A DNA stretch of 34,254 nucleotides from a virus: positions 1-34,254 of the IMG/VR virus record IMGVR_UViG_3300028388_001520. One strand, written 5' to 3'. Shown here in pieces: positions 22,375 to 29,135 of the stretch (positions are counted from its first letter, which is position 1; each line of letters starts with the position of its first letter). The position numbers were made by a program, and so were the translations under genes. The notes under the pieces are model-generated. The model was not told the origin of the DNA. It did not search any database and saw only the letters and a program-made list of their open reading frames with translations.

Positions 22375-23808
22375 TTAGGTAAATTGTGTATCATCAAACA
22401 CTCTTGCTTTTCTACGACCTAGTCTTTGTCCAATGTCGGTCTTATCGAACATGGGTGTATCATCATCATTACGACTCATAGATCCACCGCCACCGCCATT
22501 ACCATCAATATTAATATTCTTTTGAGCACTTTCCTCGAGCTCGTAGATTTTCATTTTAGCACGTTCAATCCCGACTAAGAATCGACGATAGTAACCAAGA
22601 TCACCCCAGCGATTCTTAAGTTGTTTGATCATAAGTTGACCGAGTTCGTCAAGCGCTTCAGACGTTACCAAACCGAGGATGCAGTCAGCTGTATGAGTGA
22701 TACCCATTGATTCAGAAGTATTTGTAAGATCAACATCACTATTACCGTAACCGTCACGATTAAACTGAGAGCTAGTAACAACAGCGCAATTGTATTCCAT
22801 AGCGAGTCCACGAACTTCCTCTGCGATACTTTTTACGAGATTATAACTGTTTGATGCTGCATTGCCTTTGACTCGAGATGACGCACAGATGTTGAGGTAA
22901 TCAAGAAAGATTACATCAGGCTCAAAGTTCTTTTTCAGTTTGAGTTCATTAAGCAAATGACGAAAGTGGCCAGAGTGAACAGAACCAGTAGGGTATTCTT
23001 TAATCACGAGTTTACCGGTTGTTTTAGTCTTATAACGATTCATTCGCTTTTCATAAACATCGCGAGGAATCTCTTTCACTTCATCGAGAGTAATGTCCAT
23101 GATGTTAGCGTCAATACGACGACCAATTTCTTCTTCAGCCATTTCCATCGTGATATACAATACATTCTTACCATACATCAAGTGATTAGCAGCCATGTGG
23201 CATTTGAGTAGAGACTTACCACCGCCTGTAGTTGCCAATAGTACAGTCATAGACTTACGAGGTAGACCACCCTTTGTAATTTTATTCAGGATGTCAATGT
23301 CGAATGGAATGCGTTCTTCTTTCTTATGATAGTGTTCGTAACGATCTCCAAAGTCGGTCAAGAAGTCGTGGCCAACACTGGTATCGAAGCTGATACCAAG
23401 CGAGTCAGAAAGAAGTTTAGGAATGCTACCCTTGTCGTTTTCTTTATCTTGCCCATCAAGGATTAAGATCGATTTACGAATAGCATTAAACAAGTCTTTA
23501 TCCTGACAAAACTTTTCAGTTTCATTAAGCAAAAACTCATCACTGGTTGTTTTATCGATTTTGAGACTATCGATAATTTCATGTACTTCTTTGTATGTGT
23601 CTTCGGTAAGATCTTTGCGCTTCTCAATAGCAAGCTTAAGAGCCTCTTTTGACGGAGGCTCCTTGTATTGGTCTACATATTGAGAACACGTTGAAAAGAT
23701 CTTGCGAAGAGCGCTGTCATCGAAATAGTCTTCTTTGAGGTAGGGATAGACCTTGCGGCTATACTCCTCATTCAGAATCAAGTTCGATAAGATCGTCTTC
23801 TCTAGCAT
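22375..23808 (-). CDS. 41: Replicative DNA helicase, T4 gp41 (DnaB-like)
   Basis: This hexameric 5'-3' helicase should drive the fork and bind the gp61 primase. The N-terminal 150 residues are the helical primase-interaction domain; the RecA-like core has Walker A TTGGGKS (193-199) in VLLATTGGGKSLLKCHMA, MEMAEEEIGRRIDAN, a Walker B-type VIFLDYLNI, and AVVTSSQFNRDG. Total 477 aa matches T4 gp41 (475). Start overlaps the uvsX end by 41 bases, so it is probably co-translated. The Gly-rich NGGGGGSMSRNDDD tail near the C-terminus is a flexible linker. Confidence 0.95.
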   Translation of the reverse strand: MLEKTILSNLILNEEYSRKVYPYLKEDYFDDSALRKIFSTCSQYVDQYKEPPSKEALKLAIEKRKDLTEDTYKEVHEIIDSLKIDKTTSDEFLLNETEKFCQDKDLFNAIRKSILILDGQDKENDKGSIPKLLSDSLGISFDTSVGHDFLTDFGDRYEHYHKKEERIPFDIDILNKITKGGLPRKSMTVLLATTGGGKSLLKCHMAANHLMYGKNVLYITMEMAEEEIGRRIDANIMDITLDEVKEIPRDVYEKRMNRYKTKTTGKLVIKEYPTGSVHSGHFRHLLNELKLKKNFEPDVIFLDYLNICASSRVKGNAASNSYNLVKSIAEEVRGLAMEYNCAVVTSSQFNRDGYGNSDVDLTNTSESMGITHTADCILGLVTSEALDELGQLMIKQLKNRWGDLGYYRRFLVGIERAKMKIYELEESAQKNINIDGNGGGGGSMSRNDDDTPMFDKTDIGQRLGRRKARVFDDTQFT

Positions 23809-24718
23809 CTACGTCATCCTTTTCAAGGTTGTTCAATTTAAAGCGGCGCTCGATGAAAGCTTTGAACTTTTCGTCAGCAATTAGGCTTTCGAAGAATTCA
23901 TCATCATTCTCGATGTCTTTTGCTCGCCGCTTAGGATCGATGATTTCACCTGTATCCATGTTCACCATATTATACCATCCTTGATTGGCCTTTGTCAAAT
24001 GTCCGGATTCGAGAGCAAGTTCGAACAGTGACGACCACTTCTGGATACCAGAGTCATAGCGAACAGTGAAAGGAAGCTTTGACTTTTCTTTGACGTAGCG
24101 AGACTTTTCAATGTTGATAGTGAACTTCCAACCAGCAAGTTCAGTACCCTCTTTTTCTTGAGCCTTGGTGATGATGAACACCTGGTTAGCAGAGTACATA
24201 ATACCGGTACCACCGGACACCACGTCCTTCGGAAACAGGCCAATCTCTTTGTAGGTATGGTTAATAGCAACCAGAGGAATGTCCTTTCCAGTGAGCTTCG
24301 GTGTAATGATACGGAACAGAGACTTGAGCTGCTTAGCACGAGACATGTCAGCTACACTCTTTTCGTTCTCAGCATCCTCAACCTCTTGGATTACACGGTC
24401 AATGTCGATGTCAAAGCTTGCAAGATAGTCGGGTGTAACGCCATACTCAGAATCATAAAGAATAGCAACACCTTCGGGATACTTCTTAAGGTAAGCTTTC
24501 ATACAATACAAACCGAGTAGAGTCTTAAAGCTTTTCGAAGCACCAGCGAGTACAGTAAGTCCAGGCAATAGACCGCCATCAAGAGAACCGCAGAATGCGA
24601 TGTTGACGATAGGTAGTTCAGTACGAATGGGATCTTTGTCGTTAAAGAACGAGGATTTAGCCAGTACAGTCGATCCCTTGACTGAACCAGCTTTTAGCAT
24701 TTTATCAAGTAGGCTCAT
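23768..24718 (-). CDS. uvsX: Recombination protein, RecA-like UvsX
   Basis: UvsX carries out strand exchange for recombination-dependent replication. Walker A is GASKSFKT (59-66) in LTVLAGASKSFKTLLGL, an atypical loop also present in T4 UvsX (GPSKSFKS type). GVAILYDSEYGVTPDYLASF (74-93), DIPLVAINHTYKEIGLFPKD and GGTGIMYSANQVFIITKAQE are the conserved core. The acidic C-terminus (DDVDAREDDLIELDSE) resembles the acidic tails of RecA-family proteins. The gene continues into the gp41 start and follows gp32, the T4 recombination grouping. 316 aa is shorter than T4 UvsX (391). Confidence 0.95.
   Translation of the reverse strand: MSLLDKMLKAGSVKGSTVLAKSSFFNDKDPIRTELPIVNIAFCGSLDGGLLPGLTVLAGASKSFKTLLGLYCMKAYLKKYPEGVAILYDSEYGVTPDYLASFDIDIDRVIQEVEDAENEKSVADMSRAKQLKSLFRIITPKLTGKDIPLVAINHTYKEIGLFPKDVVSGGTGIMYSANQVFIITKAQEKEGTELAGWKFTINIEKSRYVKEKSKLPFTVRYDSGIQKWSSLFELALESGHLTKANQGWYNMVNMDTGEIIDPKRRAKDIENDDEFFESLIADEKFKAFIERRFKLNNLEKDDVDAREDDLIELDSE
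23969..23998 (-). promoter_or_regulatory. Possible internal promoter within uvsX, for gp41
   Basis: TTGACA (23998-23993) and TATAAT (23974-23969) are separated by 18 bases on the minus strand, 160 or so bases upstream of the gp41 start. The match is perfect in both boxes, but it lies in coding sequence (QGWYNMV), so chance is harder to exclude than for the intergenic promoters. Confidence 0.4.
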
Positions 24719-24719
24719 A

Positions 24720-24944
24720 TTAATCTCCAGTTAAAATAGCATGAAGCCGGTCAGCAAAAGCGTCGAGCTTCTCATAACGATCAGGCCAGTAAATGTAGTC
24801 TTTTTCTGGATTTGCCTTAAGATTATTCAATAGAGGCACAACAGCATCATAAATGAGTTGAGCTTTTGCTGCGTTGGACTCAGCAGTTGCTGATGTCGTT
24901 TCGGCTACAGCCTTTGCTTCACGAACTACTTCGAGTTCATCGTT
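24720..24944 (-). pseudogene. Start-less reading frame after gp32, -1 relative to gp32 (74 codons; possible frameshifted extension or broken gene)
   Basis: A clean open frame runs from just after an in-frame TGA (24947-24945) to TAA at 24720, with no ATG; only GTG or TTG far inside could start it. It reads NDELEVVREAKAVAETTSAT, then ANPEKDYIYWPDRYEKLDAF and ADRLHAILTGD. The DYIYWPDRYEKL stretch looks like a conserved T4-like phage segment. gp32 ends ...PAVAETMNSK; one inserted base at ACG|ATG would continue it as ...PAVAETDELEVV..., joining smoothly. So either there is an assembly indel, a real frameshift mutation, or translation by frameshifting. No classic slippery heptamer is visible. Confidence 0.55.
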
Positions 24945-25807
24945 TCAGCAACGGCAGGCTCTGGAGCAGCTTCAGCTCGAAGATTACTTAGGTCGAGATC
25001 ATCGTCCTCATCGTTAGACTCGTAAGCAGAAGTCGCAGACGGTTCAACGGTTTCAGACGCGAGATCAAGTACTCGATAAAGCTTTGTCTTAAGTTCGGAG
25101 TAAGACTTGAAGTTCTTAGGATCAACAAGTTCCTGAAGAGAGTGTTCTTGTTTCCATACCGCTTCAAGATTTTCGTCATCTACAAATAGAGGAGAAGGAG
25201 CATCGAACTCAGACTTGTCGTAGTTGGGATAACCTTCAAACTGTCGGATCTTGAGACGGAAGTTAGCGCCTTCCCAAAGATCAAACGGGTTTACTGGATC
25301 CTCGTCTTCGAAAGTCGGATTCATAAGATCATTCAACTTATCAAAGATTTTCTTACCGAAAGCATATAGGAACACCTTGCCTTCGTTTTCAGGGTTTGCA
25401 CTATCCTTAACAACGTAGATGTTAGAGTAGTACTTCAAGCGACGCTTTTGCTTACGTGCTTGATCTTTATCAGACTCAACGCCAGAATTCCAAAGCTTAG
25501 AGTTAAACTCAGAAACTGGATCGTCTTGGCCGATGGTGGTCAATGAATCTTCAATGTACCATAGACCAGTAGGGCCCTGGAAGCCATGATCCCACTTACG
25601 AACGAAAGGCATTTCCTCGCCGTTAGGAGCAGGAAGGAAACGAATAACTGCGAAGCCGTTACCTGCTTTGTCACGAGTAGGTTTCCAGAATTTACCTTCA
25701 TTAGGATCAGAATAGGATTTGGTAGTAATTTTCTCGAGCTGAGCATTGAGCTTGTCGAGAGACTTAGAACGATTCTTCTTAAGCGAAGCGAAATCGGTGG
25801 GTGCCAT
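24926..25807 (-). CDS. 32: Single-stranded DNA-binding protein gp32, without zinc cysteines
   Basis: gp32 coats ssDNA at the replication fork. The N-terminal basic KKNRSKSLDKL region corresponds to the cooperativity (LAST-like) domain; the core shows FAVIRFLPAPNGEEMPF, WDHGFQGPTGLWYIED, YYSNIYVVKDSANPENEGKV and FGKKIFDKLNDLMNP, and WEGANFRLKIRQFEGYPNYD, all parallel to T4 gp32. T4 binds zinc with His64, Cys77, Cys87 and Cys90; here the His (H74) remains but the three cysteines are absent and I see no cysteine in the whole protein. The C-terminus is acidic, then ends PAVAETMNSK; see the open frame after it. It follows a promoter inside gp59. Confidence 0.93.
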   Translation of the reverse strand: MAPTDFASLKKNRSKSLDKLNAQLEKITTKSYSDPNEGKFWKPTRDKAGNGFAVIRFLPAPNGEEMPFVRKWDHGFQGPTGLWYIEDSLTTIGQDDPVSEFNSKLWNSGVESDKDQARKQKRRLKYYSNIYVVKDSANPENEGKVFLYAFGKKIFDKLNDLMNPTFEDEDPVNPFDLWEGANFRLKIRQFEGYPNYDKSEFDAPSPLFVDDENLEAVWKQEHSLQELVDPKNFKSYSELKTKLYRVLDLASETVEPSATSAYESNDEDDDLDLSNLRAEAAPEPAVAETMNSK

Positions 25808-25885
25808 ATTTTTTCTCCTTTGATATAGCGTTGTATAGCGGTTTATTTGTATTTGCGAAATATATGCCAGCCTGAGCTGACAATA

Positions 25886-25893
25886 TATTTATC
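25886..25893 (-). promoter_or_regulatory. Late-promoter variant (GATAAATA) upstream of gp32
   Basis: GATAAATA on the minus strand lies about 80 bases before the gp32 ATG, one base off TATAAATA. T4 gene 32 also has several promoters. The match is partial and the role is inferred. Confidence 0.3.
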
Positions 25894-26496
25894 TTAGAAA
25901 AAGTGTTCACGGATGATTCCCTTGAACTTTTTTTCATCATAAGCTAGAAAGGGTTTGTACTTTCTAGACAGCCTTATTATATCACGTGAGATGATTTTGT
26001 CAACTATTTTTTCACTCCAATAGTCAAAAATTTTCGCTGAGTGAGCCAGAATCGTAAAGGTCTCAAGCGAGATCTGCTTCTGGTTATACAACGACATCAC
26101 ATGAGGGTGTTGACCATCTCGTGATATAAAGTTTTGTTGATAGTCATCATGAAGATGCTTCAACTCGGATTTGAAAGTGTAAGTCAACGACTCAACTTTC
26201 TTCTTCCATTCGGTGTATCTGTAGTTCGCTTCCTCGTCTAGAAGCTCACGAACCCAGATGTTTGGTTTAGTTAGCATGTTCGCTATCATAAGATTTAGGT
26301 AGTCCTCATGCTTAGCGAGCTTAGCAAAAAAGTAAGAGTCATTACGAGCGTTGAACGCATCGAATGAAGCTCTCACCTTTCCGTTGTATTTGAAGTAGTC
26401 ATATCCATCAGTAGTAAAGTGTTTCTTTAAAGCAAGATATTTGATGTACGCTTCGTATGAGCGATCATTTACAAATGTCTGTGAGATCTGCTTCAT
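25894..26496 (-). CDS. 59: Helicase loader gp59
   Basis: gp59 loads gp41 onto gp32-covered DNA. The alignment to T4 gp59 is recognisable: SYEAYIKYLALKKHFTTDGY with DYFKYNGKVRASFDAFNAR (T4 has YDVIKYNWCMRVSDAAYQKR), then DSYFFAKLAKHEDYLNLMIA, LTYTFKSELKHLHDD and QISLETFTILAHSAKIFDYW. Size (200 aa) fits T4 gp59 (217). It lies between gp33 and gp32, the same order as T4 (33-59-32), and overlaps gp33 by 32 bases. A promoter for gp32 is embedded in its end. Confidence 0.9.
   Translation of the reverse strand: MKQISQTFVNDRSYEAYIKYLALKKHFTTDGYDYFKYNGKVRASFDAFNARNDSYFFAKLAKHEDYLNLMIANMLTKPNIWVRELLDEEANYRYTEWKKKVESLTYTFKSELKHLHDDYQQNFISRDGQHPHVMSLYNQKQISLETFTILAHSAKIFDYWSEKIVDKIISRDIIRLSRKYKPFLAYDEKKFKGIIREHFF
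25976..26003 (-). promoter_or_regulatory. Sigma70-type early promoter inside gp59, for gp32
   Basis: TTGACA (26003-25998), a 16-base spacer and TATAAT (25981-25976), with TAG before the -35 box. It lies in the last 110 bases of the gp59 gene and gives gp32 its own transcript, a protein needed in far larger amounts than gp59. Confidence 0.75.
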
Positions 26497-26704
26497 CTTT
26501 TCTTACCATCTTTAAGTCAACAGCTTCGGTCTTGATCTTTTCTCGTAGTATAGAAGACTTTTTTACGATCTGTGCTACGGTCTCAATTTCAATATTGTTC
26601 TTCTCAGCGAAGTCAACTAGAGCATCAATGTAGGGAACACCTTGAGAGATGTGTCTCGAGATCTCGTGATGGATTTTATCAGGCGTTAAGGATACAACCG
26701 ACAT
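26465..26704 (-). CDS. 33: Late-transcription co-activator gp33
   Basis: gp33 connects host RNA polymerase to the sliding clamp for late transcription. Similarity to T4 gp33 is seen in ISQGVPYIDALVDFAEKNNI (T4: FGMSYLEATTAFLEENSI) and KSSILREKIKTEAVDLKMVR (T4: PSGIIEKIQSEAIDENLLRP). The upstream in-frame ATG at 26731 would be almost leaderless from the promoter at 26740-26768; ATG 26704 has AAGGAG before it and a leader of about 30 bases, so I prefer it. T4 order gp33-gp59-gp32 is preserved. Confidence 0.85.
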   Translation of the reverse strand: MSVVSLTPDKIHHEISRHISQGVPYIDALVDFAEKNNIEIETVAQIVKKSSILREKIKTEAVDLKMVRKDEADLTDICK

Positions 26705-26739
26705 TTGTTCTTTCTCTCCTTGGTTATTCATAAGGGGAT

Positions 26740-26768
26740 ATTATACCTCAGTTTGAGTAAAATGTCAA
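26740..26768 (-). promoter_or_regulatory. Sigma70-type early promoter for gp33-gp59-gp32 (proximal)
   Basis: TTGACA (26768-26763), 17-base spacer, TATAAT (26745-26740) on the minus strand with CAG before the -35. It is the nearer of two consensus promoters in front of gp33. Confidence 0.85.
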
Positions 26769-26794
26769 CTGTTTTGTGCAGCTAAATAGAAATT

Positions 26795-26822
26795 CGGTCT
26801 GATAGCTTACACCATCAGACCG
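26795..26822. promoter_or_regulatory. 9-bp perfect inverted repeat (hairpin) at the start of the distal gp33 promoter
   Basis: Arms 26795-26803 and 26814-26822 (CGGTCTGAT / ATCAGACCG) are fully complementary with a 10-base loop. Transcription from 26826-26854 is predicted to start within the upstream arm. It could be an operator, a 5' mRNA-stabilising stem, or a weak terminator for transcripts from 27.1 kb; there is no U-run, so a standard terminator is unlikely. Confidence 0.5.
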
Positions 26823-26825
26823 ATA

Positions 26826-26854
26826 ATTATAACAAACTTTTATTGCGTTGTCAA
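26826..26854 (-). promoter_or_regulatory. Sigma70-type early promoter for gp33-gp59-gp32 (distal)
   Basis: TTGACA (26854-26849), 17-base spacer, TATAAT (26831-26826). It overlaps the late-type element 26856-26863, so early and late signals are stacked within 40 bases. Confidence 0.85.
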
Positions 26855-26855
26855 C

Positions 26856-26863
26856 TATTTATA
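26856..26863 (-). promoter_or_regulatory. T4-type late promoter overlapping the distal early promoter of gp33
   Basis: TATAAATA on the minus strand, immediately upstream of the -35 of the distal early promoter and overlapping the end of the 26859-27098 gene. It could keep gp33-gp59-gp32 expressed late in infection. Confidence 0.6.
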
Positions 26864-27098
26864 CGATAACTTTATCGCAAGATAGCTCATTGAGAGTGGG
26901 GTCTAACACTGCGCTTAGAGGAGCTGAGCACTCGATGATGTCTACGTGGTGTTGTACCAATGGAATCATATGAGTGTTCATCAGGACTTCAGTGTAGACT
27001 CCTGGGTTGAGGAGAGGGTAAGCCATTCCAAAGAATGACATAATAACAATAAAAGAAAATAGAGCGATTGTTAAAGCGTTTTCAGTTCTCTGAGACAT
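26859..27098 (-). CDS. Small membrane protein
   Basis: Residues 8-30 (ALTIALFSFIVIMSFFGMAY) form one membrane helix; the rest (about 50 residues) is probably periplasmic and has two cysteines (IIECSAPL, NELSCDKV). Unknown function. It follows the secreted 75-aa gene by 6 bases, so the two are transcribed together. Confidence 0.6.
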   Translation of the reverse strand: MSQRTENALTIALFSFIVIMSFFGMAYPLLNPGVYTEVLMNTHMIPLVQHHVDIIECSAPLSAVLDPTLNELSCDKVIV

Positions 27099-27104
27099 TT
27101 TATC

Positions 27105-27332
27105 TTAAATCTCAACCTCGCTGCCGTCTGTTGCTTTGACGTTATATCCAGCCTTCACCCACTCTTCGAGAGTGCGGCACTTAGTCTTATGAAAACGCAT
27201 GGCGCCTGGGCCAGTAAGTTCTACACGAGCGCAGTACTCACCGTTGTCTTGGAGTTTTGCTACGAATTCTACATCAGCAAAAGCAGCAGGAACCGCGAAA
27301 ATAAAGCACATTGTTGCAATAAGTTTTTTCAT
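27105..27332 (-). CDS. Small secreted (periplasmic) protein
   Basis: A typical Sec signal peptide (MKKLIATMCFIFAVPAAFA, cleavage after AFA) is followed by a 56-residue mature domain with two cysteines (YCARV, TKCRT) that could form a disulfide. AAAGTTTTTC-like purine-rich SD AGGAG precedes the ATG. A phage gene encoding a periplasmic protein may act on the host envelope or exclude other phages; this is not shown. Confidence 0.7.
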   Translation of the reverse strand: MKKLIATMCFIFAVPAAFADVEFVAKLQDNGEYCARVELTGPGAMRFHKTKCRTLEEWVKAGYNVKATDGSEVEI

Positions 27333-27377
27333 TTGAAAAACTCCTAATATGTTCGGGGGAATGGAAGTGTGTAAAAA

Positions 27378-27391
27378 GGTAACACTTTACC
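27378..27391 (-). terminator. Weak hairpin plus U-run between the bilin operon and the small secreted gene
   Basis: On the minus strand GGTAA-AGTG-TTACC is followed directly by TTTTT (27377-27373). The 5-bp stem is short. A second upstream TTACC (27401-27397 area) can pair with the same GGTAA, giving an alternative fold, so an attenuator is possible. It lies 110 bases after the bilin reductase stop. The 170-base gap around it holds no gene that I can see. Confidence 0.4.
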
Positions 27392-27502
27392 TGTTTACGG
27401 TAATATATATACGACTACAATGCAAGAACCTTGACAAAAATCAATTTTTTTAGGAAACTATTATATTCCTAATATGAATAATTGTTACAAAAGTTATACA
27501 AA

Positions 27503-28195
27503 TTAGATTTCTTCGAATAGAACATCATTCACATAGTCGTTCTTATCTTCTTCTGAGATACCCATTGCTAATATAGATGAGTGTAGCATCTTATTCATTT
27601 TCTGATTGATACAATATTTGTTCTGGGCTGCAGTAGTGTCTAATCCTTCGAGTGGTTTACGAAACACGAGTGTGTTCATGTAGAAGTCCGTAAGCGTACG
27701 CGCGGCCATACATAGTTGGTCAGCTTCTTCTCCCTCGCGCACGGCCCCGGCCGCGATCATATCTTTAGAAAAGATCTCAACCGCCCAAGGTGGAAGCTCA
27801 CGAGCTCGCTTCCACTCGAGAGTTTGGGTGATGTCAGCAAAAAACTTCATGTAGTCTTGCTGTGCTAGAGAGTCGTTAGTAGGCGAGTAATCGCAGAAGC
27901 AGCCGCTAATCTTATTCGGAGTCGCGACGATATCTAACCCAAAGATTGGAATATCCATATCGGCGGCTGGGAACACGTTCATATGCATGAGCCACATCTT
28001 TCGATTCTTACCACCGGGCTCGATAATCTTTAGGTGTGCTTTACGAATTTTATCAGAAGTCCAGAACCAATCTTCCCATCCTTCAAATCTATGAACATGT
28101 TTTTCATTTTCATATCGATCTAAGTTCGAATCAAACTCGCTTTTAATGTAGTTAGCCAGATCTCTCATCTGGTTTATCAAAGGTGTGTCTATCAT
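27503..28195 (-). CDS. pcyX: Ferredoxin-dependent bilin reductase (PcyX/PcyA-like)
   Basis: The enzyme reduces biliverdin with electrons from ferredoxin. Family landmarks: KIRKAHLKIIEPG (49-61), MHMNVFPAADMDIPIFGLDI (70-89), TPNKISGCFCDYSP (92-105) and RELPPWAVEIFSKDMI. His71 and Asp88 correspond to the catalytic His88 and Asp105 of PcyA, while the PcyA Glu76 position appears to be Lys56, pointing away from phycocyanobilin and toward a PEB-type product. This agrees with published phage PcyX enzymes, which make phycoerythrobilin; assignment to that clade is by gene context and rough likeness. Start overlaps the heme oxygenase stop (TAATG). A late promoter drives the pair. Confidence 0.85.
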   Translation of the reverse strand: MIDTPLINQMRDLANYIKSEFDSNLDRYENEKHVHRFEGWEDWFWTSDKIRKAHLKIIEPGGKNRKMWLMHMNVFPAADMDIPIFGLDIVATPNKISGCFCDYSPTNDSLAQQDYMKFFADITQTLEWKRARELPPWAVEIFSKDMIAAGAVREGEEADQLCMAARTLTDFYMNTLVFRKPLEGLDTTAAQNKYCINQKMNKMLHSSILAMGISEEDKNDYVNDVLFEEI

Positions 28196-28827
28196 TACAT
28201 TTCCCAGTCGTCGCCATAATCATCATAATTGTTCATCTTAGAAAGCAATGCTTCTGCGCTCTCATACTCTTCTGGGCTATTGTGGTATTCTTCAATTAGC
28301 TCATGAAATAATCTTTCAGCGTACTCAAAACAGATCTTCGCTTCATCAGCCATGCCATCATGAAGCAACTCTCGCACCCCTTGAATCAACCCACGTCGAT
28401 CTTCAAATTCGTACATAGTACCACTACCCGGAACGTTTCGTTTGATTATCTGCCCTCCGTGAGCGTCTCCGAAGTGTCTTACGTACAGATGAGCGAGCAA
28501 AGATTCGTTGTCGTTTTCTTCTACTAATGTTTGGATGTGACTCACGTATTCATTTACTGATGGTAGGGCTTCTTCAATTTCATCGAGGTCGAAAAGAGAC
28601 TCAAGCTCTTGTAAGTCTTGCTCAATTTGAGCTGACCTGAATATAGCTTCAATTTCCATTGGCACACTTACTGCAGATTCGAGGGCCATATAGTTTTGTA
28701 GTTGGGCGTGCAAGTATTTTTGGTAGAGACGAGGACTAATATCACCACTCAGTAGTAGATCTGCAAACTCAGTGCGCTCTGCGTTGTCATGATGTTGTCT
28801 AGTTAACTCTTTAAGATTATTTGCCAT
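28195..28827 (-). CDS. hemO: Heme oxygenase
   Basis: Heme oxygenase opens heme to biliverdin IX-alpha, iron and CO. LKELTRQHHDNAER (5-18) holds the proximal His (12 or 13), and YVRHFGDAHGGQIIKR (115-130) is the distal helix with the GD-x-x-GGQ signature (120-126). Length (210 aa) and helical content fit the family. The acidic tail (NNYDDYGDDWEM) is unusual. Biliverdin is the substrate of the bilin reductase whose ATG overlaps this stop, so the two act in series. AAGGAG lies before the ATG and the late promoter 28869-28876 is 42 bases upstream. Confidence 0.92.
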   Translation of the reverse strand: MANNLKELTRQHHDNAERTEFADLLLSGDISPRLYQKYLHAQLQNYMALESAVSVPMEIEAIFRSAQIEQDLQELESLFDLDEIEEALPSVNEYVSHIQTLVEENDNESLLAHLYVRHFGDAHGGQIIKRNVPGSGTMYEFEDRRGLIQGVRELLHDGMADEAKICFEYAERLFHELIEEYHNSPEEYESAEALLSKMNNYDDYGDDWEM

Positions 28828-28868
28828 TCACTTACTCCTTCACAGTGATATAGATTATCGTACAGCCG

Positions 28869-28880
28869 TATTTATAAATA
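28869..28880. promoter_or_regulatory. Palindromic divergent late promoter (TATTTATAAATA)
   Basis: The 12-mer is its own reverse complement and contains TATAAATA on both strands: minus 28876-28869 in front of heme oxygenase/bilin reductase, and plus 28873-28880 in front of the coiled-coil/Fe-S carrier genes. The two late promoters therefore overlap by 4 bases. Leaders are about 42 (left) and 31 (right) bases to the start codons. Confidence 0.7.
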
Positions 28881-28910
28881 ATATGGTTGTTTGTGAATAG
28901 GATTACGAAC

Positions 28911-29135
28911 ATGGATAAGAATATAGAAGAAAGGCTAGCAAGACTTGAAAAGGATAGCCATCCTATAAAAGAACTACATGAGTTTGAGATTTGGCCGGAG
29001 CTTAATGCTCGCATTGAAAAATTAGAAGAATGGACGCATCCACCTGTAGCACCCGGTGGAACAACTGAGCTTTTAGAACTCATAAACAAACTTGAAAAAA
29101 GAATAGAGCAACTTGAAAATGATAGAGCTAACTGA
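28911..29135 (+). CDS. Small coiled-coil protein
   Basis: The product is 74 residues with two heptad-type helices (NIEERLARLEKDSHPIKEL and ELLELINKLEKRIEQLEND) joined by THPPVAPGGTT. I start it at ATG 28911, preceded by AGGAT; the longer TTG start at 28887 lies too near the late promoter. It leads the only plus-strand operon in the window and overlaps the Fe-S carrier gene by 17 bases. No function recognised. Confidence 0.65.
   Translation: MDKNIEERLARLEKDSHPIKELHEFEIWPELNARIEKLEEWTHPPVAPGGTTELLELINKLEKRIEQLENDRAN

Noticed and set aside
27430-27470. Plus-strand TTGACA at 27431 with a TATATT further on
   Set aside because: Spacing is well over 20 bases and no plus-strand gene follows.
27450-27472. 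Inverted repeat TTAGGAA/TTCCTAA after the bilin reductase stop
   Set aside because: A 7-bp AT-rich stem with no U-run on the minus strand (A-run instead). It may protect an mRNA 3' end but does not meet the terminator pattern in either direction.
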